Positions 44,521-52,914 of a stretch of 64,000 nt of DNA are shown piece by piece. Both the position numbers and the translations under genes were made by a program. Within the stretch, counting starts at the first letter, position 1, and the number at the start of each line of letters is the position of its first letter. Source of the stretch: Bacteroidales bacterium (GTDB lineage Bacteria; Bacteroidota; Bacteroidia; Bacteroidales; GCA-2748055); contig JAFGWU010000062.1 of assembly GCA_016936975.1 (NCBI GenBank), positions 57,629 through 121,628 of the forward strand, given 5' to 3'. Under the pieces are notes generated by a model. It ran no database searches. It was not told where the DNA came from and was given only the letters and a program-made list of their open reading frames with translations.

Positions 44521-46149
44521 ATGAAAAGAGACGGAATATTGATTATAGTTTTCATAGTACTTTCATTAACAGGGTTCACAGCCTGCAATGAGAACAAGAC
44601 AGGCACTGTCCTACCGGAACAAAAGAATTTATCGCATGAACAGCTCATGGACAAGATTAAAGGGGGATGGGCAGGGCAGACCATCGGTGTCGTTTACGGT
44701 GCCCCTGTCGAATTCAAGTATCAGGGCTCACTGATCCCAGATTATCAGCTTATCCCGTGGAACGAACATTACGTGAAATACTGGTGGGACAAGAAACCAG
44801 GACTCTTCGACGATGTCTATACTGATCTTAATTTCGTCAGTATTTTTGAAAGAAACGGGCTGGATGTGTCCATTGATACGATCGCTCATTATTGGGCAGA
44901 AACCTCCTATCATCTGGCACATGCCAATCAGGCATCCCGTTATAACATATTGAACGGGATACTGCCTCCTGCCTCCGGGTATTGGAAAAACAATCCGCAT
45001 GCTGATGATATTGATTTCCAGATCGAAAGCGATTTCATCGGACTAATGGCTCCGGGTATGGTCAACCAGGCAACGGAAATAGCTGACAGGGTGGGTCATA
45101 TCATGAACAGTGGCGACGGCTGGTACGGCGGCGTGTATGTTTCGGCCATATATTCGCTGGCTTTTGTTTGCAGTGATGTCAATAATCTTGTTAATGAGGC
45201 TGTGAAAACCATTCCAGAAGGAACACAGTTCCGCGAATGTATGAACGATGTAATCAGCTGGCACAGGCAATACCCTGATGATTGGAGGAAAACCTGGTTC
45301 GAGGTGGAGAAAAAATGGAACAGAGACGTGGGCTGCCCGAAAGGGGTTTACCTATCTTTTAATATCGATGCAAAGATCAACTCAGCTTATGTAACGCTTG
45401 CTCTGCTCTACGGTAAAGGTGATTTTACTCGCTCGGTGGAGATAGCTACACGCTGCGGCCAGGATGCTGACTGTAATCCTGCCACTGCCGGTGGTGTACT
45501 GGGTGTGATGAATGGCTATTCAGGGATACCGCAGAACTGGCTTAAACCCCTGCAGGAGATAGAAGCTCTTTATTTTGAGGGCACAACCATGTCGCTGGCA
45601 AAGGCCTATGATCTAAGCTTCAAACATGCAAAGAAAATGATTATAAAAGCAGGAGGCGAAGTTGACAGCAACCAGGTCATAATACCGGTCTCAGAACCGG
45701 TGGCCGTTAAATTCGAACAGAATTTTGAAAACTGCCACCCGATATACCGAGACCGTTTCGACAAATCGTTTACTGATGAACTGTCATATGATTTTACAGG
45801 CAATGGTTTTATTTTTTACGGCAACCTTGTCAATTGCGCAAAGGTTGATAAAAGCTATATCGACCGGGTGGCAAAGAAATACGGCTCTGAATCCTTTGCC
45901 CTTGCTGAACCCGAAGATCCCTATGTTGCAATCCTGAAAATGTATATCGATGGCAGTCTGGATGAAACAATTAAGCTGCCGATGAAAAACACCTCTCGCA
46001 GGCTTGAGCCTGCCTGGAAATACCAGATGGAAGAAGGTAAGCACAATGTAAAACTTGTCTGGCTGAATCCTGATCCCGCCTATGAGATCCGTATCAATGA
46101 TATTATGATCTACTCGGAAAAAGAACCTGAATATAGTCTACCTAAATAA
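44521..46149 (+). CDS. Exported ADP-ribosylglycohydrolase-family lipoprotein (paralog 2)
   Basis: A 542-residue lipoprotein (signal ending LSLTGFTAC). The ARH domain covers residues about 40-380: KIKGGWAGQTIGVVYGAP, first metal-site segment LFDDVYTDL (95-103) and second metal-site segment CGQDADCNPATAGG (312-325). The latter carries the Asp-x-Asp pair expected of Mg-dependent ARHs. The C-terminal about 150 residues form a beta-rich domain of unknown type. It is 6 bp after the first ARH gene and is a close paralog of the following gene, sharing ADDIDFQIE, GHIMN and GDGWYGGV. It probably acts in the periplasm or at the cell surface on a ribosyl compound. Confidence 0.88.
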   Translation: MKRDGILIIVFIVLSLTGFTACNENKTGTVLPEQKNLSHEQLMDKIKGGWAGQTIGVVYGAPVEFKYQGSLIPDYQLIPWNEHYVKYWWDKKPGLFDDVYTDLNFVSIFERNGLDVSIDTIAHYWAETSYHLAHANQASRYNILNGILPPASGYWKNNPHADDIDFQIESDFIGLMAPGMVNQATEIADRVGHIMNSGDGWYGGVYVSAIYSLAFVCSDVNNLVNEAVKTIPEGTQFRECMNDVISWHRQYPDDWRKTWFEVEKKWNRDVGCPKGVYLSFNIDAKINSAYVTLALLYGKGDFTRSVEIATRCGQDADCNPATAGGVLGVMNGYSGIPQNWLKPLQEIEALYFEGTTMSLAKAYDLSFKHAKKMIIKAGGEVDSNQVIIPVSEPVAVKFEQNFENCHPIYRDRFDKSFTDELSYDFTGNGFIFYGNLVNCAKVDKSYIDRVAKKYGSESFALAEPEDPYVAILKMYIDGSLDETIKLPMKNTSRRLEPAWKYQMEEGKHNVKLVWLNPDPAYEIRINDIMIYSEKEPEYSLPK

Positions 46150-46156
46150 CCAGGTT

Positions 46157-47716
46157 ATGAAGACAAATCTAAAATACATCGTGTTTCTGTTATCTGCTTC
46201 TCTTATCGCATGCACTGCGAAAAAGGAACACCAGGGATCTGGTCATGTCAGTGTTGTTCTTTCCCAAAGTATCCTGAAAGACAAAATTATAGGCGGCTGG
46301 GCCGGCCAGACCATCGGTTGTACCTTCGGCGGGCCGACTGAGTTTAAGTTTAAGGGCACGATGATTCAGGACTATCAGCCCATGGTCTGGTATGATGATT
46401 ATATCCGGGAGATCTTCCAAACCGATCCCGGCCTGTACGACGATGTTTACATGGATCTCACCTTTGTTGAGGTGATCGAACGCCTTGGTCCCGATGCTCC
46501 GGCAGACTCCTTTGCCCTCTCTTTTGCCCATGACGATTACAGGCTCTGGCATGCCAATCAGGCTGCACGTTATAACATCCTGAACGGTATCCTGCCGCCG
46601 GAATCGGGGTACTGGATGAACAACCCTCATGCCGATGACATTGATTTTCAAATCGAAGCCGACTTTGCCGGGATGATGTGCCCGGGGATGATCAATACGG
46701 CTGCGGAGATCTGCGATCGAATCGGACATATCATGAACTACGGCGATGGCTGGTACGGCGGAGTCTTTATAGCGGGTATGTATGCCACTGCTTTTGTTTC
46801 GGATGATATCGCATATATTGTTAACCAGGGATTAAAGGCTATACCAAAGGAAAGTAGGTTCTATGCTGCTATCAGTGATGTTATTAAATGGCATCAGCAA
46901 TATCCCGGTGATTGGAAACAATGCTGGTTTGAATTTGAGAAAAAGCATACATCGGAAAAGGGTTGCCCGGAAGGGGTGTTTAACGCTTTTAACATCGACG
47001 CCAGCGTTAATGCGGCATATGTTGTTATGGGATTGTTATATGGTGAAAAAGATTTCTTTAAAACGATGGATATTGCCACCCGCTGCGGTCAGGATTCAGA
47101 CTGTAATCCGGCAACAGCTGCAGGGATACTTGGTGTACTGCTCGGGTATTCAAACATACCGGATTTCTGGAAACCTGCCATTGAAAAAGTCGTTGACCTG
47201 CCGTTCCCCTATACGAGTATGTCACTGAATCAGGTATATGACCTGAGTTATAAACATGCTGTTTCAGAAATCCTTTCCAATGGAGGAGCGGTAAATGGCG
47301 ACAGCATTACCATCGTTGTGCAGGAACCGGAAACCTTGCGCCTCGAACAGTCTTTCGAAGGGATGTACCCTGTTAAGGAACTGCTTGTAAGAAAATACAT
47401 CCTTGATGAAGGTATCAATATCGACTTTAACGGTAATGGAATAGTAGTACTGGGTAATGTGGCGAGTCAGTGTAATATTCCATCGAGCGATTATATCGCC
47501 CTTTTGGAGGTGTTTATTGATGGTAACCTTGTTGAAAAGGTCAGTATGCCTTACGATTTTACAACACGTAAATACGATATTTTCTATAAATACCTGCTCG
47601 AAAATGGCCCCCATAAGCTTGAAATTAAATGGATTAACCAGGATCCTGATTTCAGGATTTACTTTAAATCCTACGTGGTCTATGCTGCTGAGTCGCCCGA
47701 ACAGATGAATCCATAA
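46157..47716 (+). CDS. Exported ADP-ribosylglycohydrolase-family lipoprotein (paralog 3)
   Basis: A 519-residue lipoprotein (signal ending SASLIAC). The ARH domain runs over residues about 36-375. It shows IIGGWAGQTIGCTFGGP, metal-site segments YDDVYMDLTF (94-103) and CGQDSDCNPATAAG (310-323), and the shared NNPHADDIDFQIE block. The C-terminal beta-rich part resembles that of paralog 2 and ends in LEIKWINQDPDFRIYF. It lies 7 bp after paralog 2, and the pair clearly arose by tandem duplication and then diverged. Two similar enzymes plus a third distant one in a single operon suggest different linkages or chain positions in one substrate. Confidence 0.88.
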   Translation: MKTNLKYIVFLLSASLIACTAKKEHQGSGHVSVVLSQSILKDKIIGGWAGQTIGCTFGGPTEFKFKGTMIQDYQPMVWYDDYIREIFQTDPGLYDDVYMDLTFVEVIERLGPDAPADSFALSFAHDDYRLWHANQAARYNILNGILPPESGYWMNNPHADDIDFQIEADFAGMMCPGMINTAAEICDRIGHIMNYGDGWYGGVFIAGMYATAFVSDDIAYIVNQGLKAIPKESRFYAAISDVIKWHQQYPGDWKQCWFEFEKKHTSEKGCPEGVFNAFNIDASVNAAYVVMGLLYGEKDFFKTMDIATRCGQDSDCNPATAAGILGVLLGYSNIPDFWKPAIEKVVDLPFPYTSMSLNQVYDLSYKHAVSEILSNGGAVNGDSITIVVQEPETLRLEQSFEGMYPVKELLVRKYILDEGINIDFNGNGIVVLGNVASQCNIPSSDYIALLEVFIDGNLVEKVSMPYDFTTRKYDIFYKYLLENGPHKLEIKWINQDPDFRIYFKSYVVYAAESPEQMNP

Positions 47717-47730
47717 ATGCAGTAACAGAA

Positions 47731-49329
47731 ATGATGACAGGAAAAAACATATTATTTGCAGGTAGGACCATAACAATTATTATGGCCCTGAGTGCACTTA
47801 TATTCATTTCCTGTGTCAAACCGGAGGAAGAGCCTTTTGAACGACTCCTGGAGGATCAGGTCATCGATAGCAAAATATTTTCATCTTCTGTAAAATATGC
47901 AGTCCTTCTGCCTGAGGGCTACGACAGCACCACAGAATCTTATCCGGTGGTTTACCTGCTGCATGGTTATGGCGATGACCAGACTTCATGGTATAAGTAC
48001 GGGCTGATAAAGTATTTTTCCGATCTGTACGCGGATGAAAATGTCCCGATGATCTTCTTGATGCCGCAGGGTTTCAATTCCTATTATGTCAATCGTTCCA
48101 GCGGCAACCTGCCCTATATGGACTTCTTTACCAAAGAACTTGTCCCTGAAATAGATTCCCTTTTCCGTACAAAGAAAGAAGCATCCCAGAGGGCCGTTAT
48201 GGGCTATTCCATGGGAGGGTACGGGGCACTCATCCTGCCCGAAAAAAATCCGGATCTTTTCAGCATAAGCGTCTCATTGAGCATGTCGTGGCGCACCGAC
48301 TCACAATACATGGCCGAGCCTCAGGAGGTGTTTGATATCCAGTGGGGATTGATCTTTGGCGGGCTTAAAGCCACAGGTGCCGATCGGCTGACAACATATT
48401 ATAAGGAATACAGCCCGTTCCATTTCTTCGATACGGATGATATTACACCTTACACAGGTATCAGAATGCTGATGGATTGCGGGGATGATGAAGAATCTCT
48501 TACCGTAACTGCTGTCGCACTACATAACCTTATGTTGGAAAAGGGTATCACGCATGAATTCAGGGTAAGGAACGGGGGTCATTCGTGGGATTACTGGAAA
48601 CGGTCAATGCCGGAGGCCCTGCATTTCATCAGTTGTGGTTTTCAGGGGATTGATTATCCCGTTGAACCTGAATCTGTTGAGATAGAAAAAATGATTTCAG
48701 CTTCCCGTTATCAGATTGTAGACATTGAGGGTACCAACCTCAACCCCGGGATTTTCCTTCCCGAAGATTATGCAACCAGCGAAAAAAATTACCCTGTTAT
48801 TTATTTCTTCAATGATTATGAAGGAGTTGATAGGATTGAAGAAGCGTTTTCAGTGCTTTCCTTTATCCATAATTCAGTTCTGAAGGGTTCTCTTCCTGCT
48901 TCGCTGATCATTGAGATACCAGTAGTTACAGCGTTGACAGAACAGGATCTTTCAGACGTGATAGAGTATGTTACTGCTTCATACATGACGCTTGCCGGAC
49001 GAGAAGGAAAGGTATTTTTGGGGAATGGGCGAGGTGCCGGTGAGCTGGCAAAATTAGCGGCAGGTTTCACCGGGGAGGTGAATTCATGTTTCCTTTTCGA
49101 TGCGGAATCGGAAACGGCACTGCAGCTGGCCGACAGCCTTTTCTATTATGTGGATTACACGGATAAAAGCTCAGATTATGATGTAAATTACCAGCTATAC
49201 CTTCAGTTGAGGAATAAGGATATTGAGCACGAATACAGGGTCCGCCAGGGGACTCCCGGTTTAACCTCTTTTATTAATGGCATCAACGGTTCACTGAGTT
49301 ACCTGTCGAAGCAGCTAAAAAGCGAATGA
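47731..49329 (+). CDS. Double-domain CE1/esterase D-type lipoprotein (active N-half, degenerate C-half)
   Basis: A 532-residue lipoprotein (signal ending ALIFISC). Residues about 45-310 are an alpha/beta hydrolase with SYPVVYLLHGYGDDQTSW, nucleophile elbow GYSMGGYGAL (Ser160) and catalytic His in NGGHSWDYW (His284). Residues about 330-532 repeat the same fold: FLPEDYATSEKNYPVIYFF matches LLPEGYDSTTESYPVVYLL, and IEHEYRVRQG matches ITHEFRVRNG. In the repeat the elbow reads GNGRGAGE and the His is lost, so the second half is probably non-catalytic. The gene lies 14 bp after the third ARH gene. It could remove acyl groups from ribose or cut ester-linked ADP-ribose; that is inference. Confidence 0.85.
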   Translation: MMTGKNILFAGRTITIIMALSALIFISCVKPEEEPFERLLEDQVIDSKIFSSSVKYAVLLPEGYDSTTESYPVVYLLHGYGDDQTSWYKYGLIKYFSDLYADENVPMIFLMPQGFNSYYVNRSSGNLPYMDFFTKELVPEIDSLFRTKKEASQRAVMGYSMGGYGALILPEKNPDLFSISVSLSMSWRTDSQYMAEPQEVFDIQWGLIFGGLKATGADRLTTYYKEYSPFHFFDTDDITPYTGIRMLMDCGDDEESLTVTAVALHNLMLEKGITHEFRVRNGGHSWDYWKRSMPEALHFISCGFQGIDYPVEPESVEIEKMISASRYQIVDIEGTNLNPGIFLPEDYATSEKNYPVIYFFNDYEGVDRIEEAFSVLSFIHNSVLKGSLPASLIIEIPVVTALTEQDLSDVIEYVTASYMTLAGREGKVFLGNGRGAGELAKLAAGFTGEVNSCFLFDAESETALQLADSLFYYVDYTDKSSDYDVNYQLYLQLRNKDIEHEYRVRQGTPGLTSFINGINGSLSYLSKQLKSE

Positions 49330-50897
49330 GGAACATGAAGCGACTTACGACCATAGTAATTTCACTGCTGCTTACCTGTACGGTTTTTTCCGCACCGCGA
49401 CAGTTATGGATCTTTGAGAGCTTGGGCATGTACAGCGAAATTCTGGGCCAGGAAGTGAAGTTCTCTATTTGTCTGCCGGAAAACTATTACAAAGAAAAAA
49501 CAGCTTATCCTTTGGTCTACCTGTTGCACGGACTCGGTGATGACGAGACCTCATGGCTGGAGTATGGGCGTATCAGTCAGGTTGCCAGCAAGCTGACTGA
49601 AGAGAGTGAAATCGTGCCTATGATCTTCGTTATGCCCCAGGGTTTCAGATGTTATTATTCCAATGATTTTGAAGGGAAATTCCGTTATCAGGATATGTTC
49701 ATAAAAGAGCTGATCCCATACATTGATACACATTACCGCACCATCCCTGACCGGCAGCACCGCGCAACCGTGGGTTATTCGATGGGGGGTTTTGGTGCTC
49801 TTATCCTTCCCCTCAAACATCCTGAAGCAATAAAAACCTGTGTTGCCATGAGTATTTCGGTTCGCACAGATGCCCAGTATTTGGAGGAATATGCGCCTGA
49901 ATGGGACCAGCAATGGGGGAGTATTTTCGGTGGTGTTGGTTCAACAGGTGAAGCAAGGCTTACGGATTTTTACAAAGAGAATTCTCCCTTCCATATTTTT
50001 GAGAAGGAGGACTTGTCGGACCTTAAGGCGCTTAACATTTATATCACCAATGGCGATGACGAACACACCCTTTGCAGGAGCAACGAGGAACTGCACATTC
50101 TCATGAGGGAAAAGGGTATTCGCCACGAATACCGAATCGGGAACGGAGGTCATGAATTTTCTTTTTGGAGAGAAGGACTGATAAATGGACTGCGCTTTAT
50201 CAGTGATGTTTTTGCGGGAAAAGAATACCGGGGGGATCTGCCTGAAGTGTCCCTGTTGATTACGGTTACAGACCCGGCATTTACCAAGGTCCGGATAGAC
50301 GGAAAGAATTATCCCGCTGTAGTTCCTGTGGAATATAAAGTTACCGACAGGAAATACCCGGTTATTTATCTTGCAGGAAGCTTGGATGATAAGGATGAAA
50401 AGCAGGTGGCGTCAGTTTTCGGGACACTTTTTAATAACGGGACACTTCCACCGCTGATTCTGGTTTTTGTTGACGGACAGGGTACGGAACTGAATGAAAG
50501 ATTTTTTACGGCCATGGAAAAGGAACTCAGAATCAGGCCCAGTTACCGTTTTCGTTCGGTCATTGGTTATGAAGATGGTGCAGTCGGTGCATTGGATTGT
50601 GGGTTAAAACGGGAGTATATTTCATCCTGTGTTCTGATGGATGGATTATTCAATAGGGCAAAACTGAATAATGAATTGGAAACAATTGATCCGGAGTCGG
50701 TAAAAAGAACCTTGTTCTATGTTACAGCATCTGACAAGGGAGTTGCATTCCGGGAAAATGGTGATATTCACATGATATTCAGGGATAAGGATATATACCA
50801 TGAATACAGGGTCAGGGAAGGTGAGGGGGGGGGAAACCGGTTTTGTATGAAACTGGTTGAGGCATTGGATTTTATAGCGAATAAATTTCATGATTAG
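49326..50897 (+). CDS. Second double-domain CE1/esterase D-type exported protein
   Basis: A 523-residue paralog of the preceding gene, whose stop it overlaps by four bases (ATGA); an ATG at 49335 is also possible. A signal peptide (VISLLLTCTVFSAPR) without a clear lipobox suggests a soluble periplasmic or secreted form. The N-terminal hydrolase has YPLVYLLHGLGDDETSW, GYSMGGFGALIL (Ser152) and NGGHEFSFW (His276). The C-terminal repeat (about 310-523) has the elbow changed to GYEDGAVGA and the His segment to VREGEGGGNRF, so it too looks inactive. Overlap means the two esterases are translated together. It is followed 31 bp later by the sugar transporter. Confidence 0.85.
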   Translation: MRNMKRLTTIVISLLLTCTVFSAPRQLWIFESLGMYSEILGQEVKFSICLPENYYKEKTAYPLVYLLHGLGDDETSWLEYGRISQVASKLTEESEIVPMIFVMPQGFRCYYSNDFEGKFRYQDMFIKELIPYIDTHYRTIPDRQHRATVGYSMGGFGALILPLKHPEAIKTCVAMSISVRTDAQYLEEYAPEWDQQWGSIFGGVGSTGEARLTDFYKENSPFHIFEKEDLSDLKALNIYITNGDDEHTLCRSNEELHILMREKGIRHEYRIGNGGHEFSFWREGLINGLRFISDVFAGKEYRGDLPEVSLLITVTDPAFTKVRIDGKNYPAVVPVEYKVTDRKYPVIYLAGSLDDKDEKQVASVFGTLFNNGTLPPLILVFVDGQGTELNERFFTAMEKELRIRPSYRFRSVIGYEDGAVGALDCGLKREYISSCVLMDGLFNRAKLNNELETIDPESVKRTLFYVTASDKGVAFRENGDIHMIFRDKDIYHEYRVREGEGGGNRFCMKLVEALDFIANKFHD

Positions 50898-50928
50898 ATG
50901 GATTATTAATTAAAAACCTGAAAAACGA

Positions 50929-51936
50929 ATGTTTATCGTACAAAACTATTACCTGGCTGTTGCCCTTTGTTTTGTCACCATGCTCTGCTGGGGATCATGG
51001 GGTAACACGCAGAAGCTCGCCGCCAAAACCTGGCGTTACGAGCTTTACTACTGGGACTACGTGCTTGGTATGCTCCTTTTCAGCATCTTGCTTGGATTTA
51101 CACTGGGGAGCATAGGTGAGCAGGGTCGAAGTTTCATTGAAGACCTACTGCAGGTTGAAGGAAGGAATTTCTGGAGCGCATTTGCCGGAGGGGTTGTTTT
51201 CAATGCATCTAATATCCTACTGGCTGCTGCGATCTCCATATCGGGAATGTCGGTCGCTTTTCCGTTGGGTGTAGGTCTTGCACTGGTGCTCGGAGTGCTG
51301 ATCAATTATATCTCGGCACCAAAGGGAGACCCGGTTTTGCTTTTCGTGGGCGTTTTTGCTGTGGTACTTGCCATAATCTTTAATGGTATAGCTTCAGGAA
51401 GAATGTCACAGGGGAGAGATAAAAGCGCAGCACGTAAAGGCGTCTGGATAGCTATCAGCGCAGGAGTGCTCATGTCGTTGTTCTTTAGGTTCGTGGCTTC
51501 AGCGATGGATCTTAATAACTTTGAATCACCCAAAGCAGGGAAAGCCACTCCCTATACTGCATTCTTCATCTTCTCAATCGGGGTGCTGGCCAGTAACTTT
51601 ATTTTTAATACCCTGGTCATGAAGAAACCCTTTATGGGGGCACCGGTTTCTTACAAAGATTATTTCAGAGGAAAACTGCCCACTCACCTGGTAGGGTTAC
51701 TTGGAGGGGCGATCTGGGGACTTGGTAGTGCATTAAGTTATATCGCAGCCGGTAAAGCCGGGGCTGCTATTTCCTATGGGCTTGGTCAGGGTGCCACCCT
51801 AATTGCTGCCTTATGGGGAGTATTTATCTGGAAAGAGTTTAAAGGAGCACATAAGAGCACCAACCTGCTCCTGTTGTTAATGTTCTTGCTTTTTGCATCA
51901 GGCCTGTTCCTGATTATTTTATCAGGGGGGAATTAA
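50929..51936 (+). CDS. GRP-family (glucose/ribose porter) inner-membrane sugar transporter
   Basis: A 335-residue integral membrane protein with about ten hydrophobic segments. It matches the GRP/DMT-type sugar permeases: ALCFVTMLCWGSWGNTQKLA in helix 1, FAGGVVFNASNILLAAAISI in the middle, and ISYGLGQGATLIAALWGVFIWKEF in helix 9. Related permeases serve ribose uptake in Bacteroides ribose loci. Together with the ribokinase it gives a full route: ribose enters the cytosol through this permease and is phosphorylated. It is the next gene after the esterase pair and co-directional. Confidence 0.88.
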   Translation: MFIVQNYYLAVALCFVTMLCWGSWGNTQKLAAKTWRYELYYWDYVLGMLLFSILLGFTLGSIGEQGRSFIEDLLQVEGRNFWSAFAGGVVFNASNILLAAAISISGMSVAFPLGVGLALVLGVLINYISAPKGDPVLLFVGVFAVVLAIIFNGIASGRMSQGRDKSAARKGVWIAISAGVLMSLFFRFVASAMDLNNFESPKAGKATPYTAFFIFSIGVLASNFIFNTLVMKKPFMGAPVSYKDYFRGKLPTHLVGLLGGAIWGLGSALSYIAAGKAGAAISYGLGQGATLIAALWGVFIWKEFKGAHKSTNLLLLLMFLLFASGLFLIILSGGN

Positions 51937-51977
51937 TATTTTAACTAAAATTTTGTACTAACTTAAAAATCAGCATT

Positions 51978-52769
51978 ATGAAAAAATTTTCAAGTTTTCT
52001 GTTTTTTGCCTTAATTTTGGCAGTTGTTTTTACTTCATGTAAAAAGGAAGAAGAGGAGGTAGACCCTACACTTAAGACTTACCTCATAAAAACCATAGAA
52101 TTTACAGCCGATTGGAATGGCGGTACCTCCGGGTATGAGTTCTTCTATAATGACGACAGTACAGTTACCGGGTTCGATAGGACCTGGGAAGGTGCTGCCG
52201 ATGGTGATTTCGTCTATGATTATTCAGTTTCAGGTCAACTGACAGTGACCAAGGATGGTGAAACCTATGCTGAGTATGAGCTCGATGACAATGGTCGTAT
52301 AACAAAAGAATATTGGGGAAATGACGAATGGGCAGCATATGAATATGATTCAAACGGCTTCCTTTCAAAAGTTTACGAGCATTGGGGAGGTGAGGATCAC
52401 CTGAAATACGAAATGACCATCACCGATGGGAACATTGCCATGATCAAAACCTATGATGACGATGGTGTAACCGTAAAGAAGATCAAGGAATTTGCTTATA
52501 CGGTAGGTGATAACCTTGACAATCTTCATCAGGCCAATGTCATTGATTCCGACTGGAAACCGATAGGTCTTTTCTACGGACTGGCAAGCAAAAAGCTGGT
52601 CGATCATTTTGATTACTGGGATCCCCGCGAAAATCCTATTTCCAAAAGTACATCAACACTTTCCTATACTTTTGACAATCTGAACAGGCCACAGATTGTA
52701 AGCAAAACACTGACTGACATGTCTACCGAGGTGTGGAAATACACTTATTATGAGGCAACAGCAGAATAA
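51978..52769 (+). CDS. DUF4595-like lipoprotein with RHS/YD-type beta repeats
   Basis: A 263-residue lipoprotein (signal ending AVVFTSC, then KKEEEE, an acidic stretch that favours surface export in Bacteroidetes). The rest consists of beta-strand repeats with YD-like signatures: YDYSVSGQLTVTKDGE, YELDDNGRITKEYWG and YEYDSNGFLSKVYE, ending YTFDNLNRPQIVSKTL. These resemble DUF4595 or single RHS-repeat lipoproteins. The function is unknown; a ligand- or surface-binding role alongside SusD is possible. The 41-bp gap after the transporter and a strong palindrome 48 bp after its stop suggest it closes the main operon. Confidence 0.7.
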   Translation: MKKFSSFLFFALILAVVFTSCKKEEEEVDPTLKTYLIKTIEFTADWNGGTSGYEFFYNDDSTVTGFDRTWEGAADGDFVYDYSVSGQLTVTKDGETYAEYELDDNGRITKEYWGNDEWAAYEYDSNGFLSKVYEHWGGEDHLKYEMTITDGNIAMIKTYDDDGVTVKKIKEFAYTVGDNLDNLHQANVIDSDWKPIGLFYGLASKKLVDHFDYWDPRENPISKSTSTLSYTFDNLNRPQIVSKTLTDMSTEVWKYTYYEATAE

Positions 52770-52817
52770 TAGTTTAAGTTTCAGGTTTAGTTAGAGTTTC
52801 GTGTTCGGATTATGTGA

Positions 52818-52841
52818 GTTAACCGGCAATTGCCGGTTAAC
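52818..52841 (+). terminator. Perfect 24-bp palindrome, probable terminator
   Basis: gttaaccggcaa is followed immediately by its exact reverse complement, so the stem is 12 bp minus the bases needed for a loop. A T-run (gattttttattta) comes about 15 bp later. The palindrome lies between the DUF4595-like gene and the DASS transporter gene, and likely ends or weakens transcription before the transporter. Confidence 0.65.
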
Positions 52842-52914
52842 TTCATGATCTGATTTTTTATTTATTCAATATCGGTGTAAATAAAACATTTCACCTGGAT
52901 TGTGAGGATTTGTC

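Noticed and set aside
47731..50897. Calling the double esterases feruloyl esterases of xylan breakdown
   Set aside because: The N-domains are CE1/esterase D-like, but the genes are embedded in and overlap with a ribose/ARH operon and there is no xylan-binding module, so xylan is not the best inferred target.
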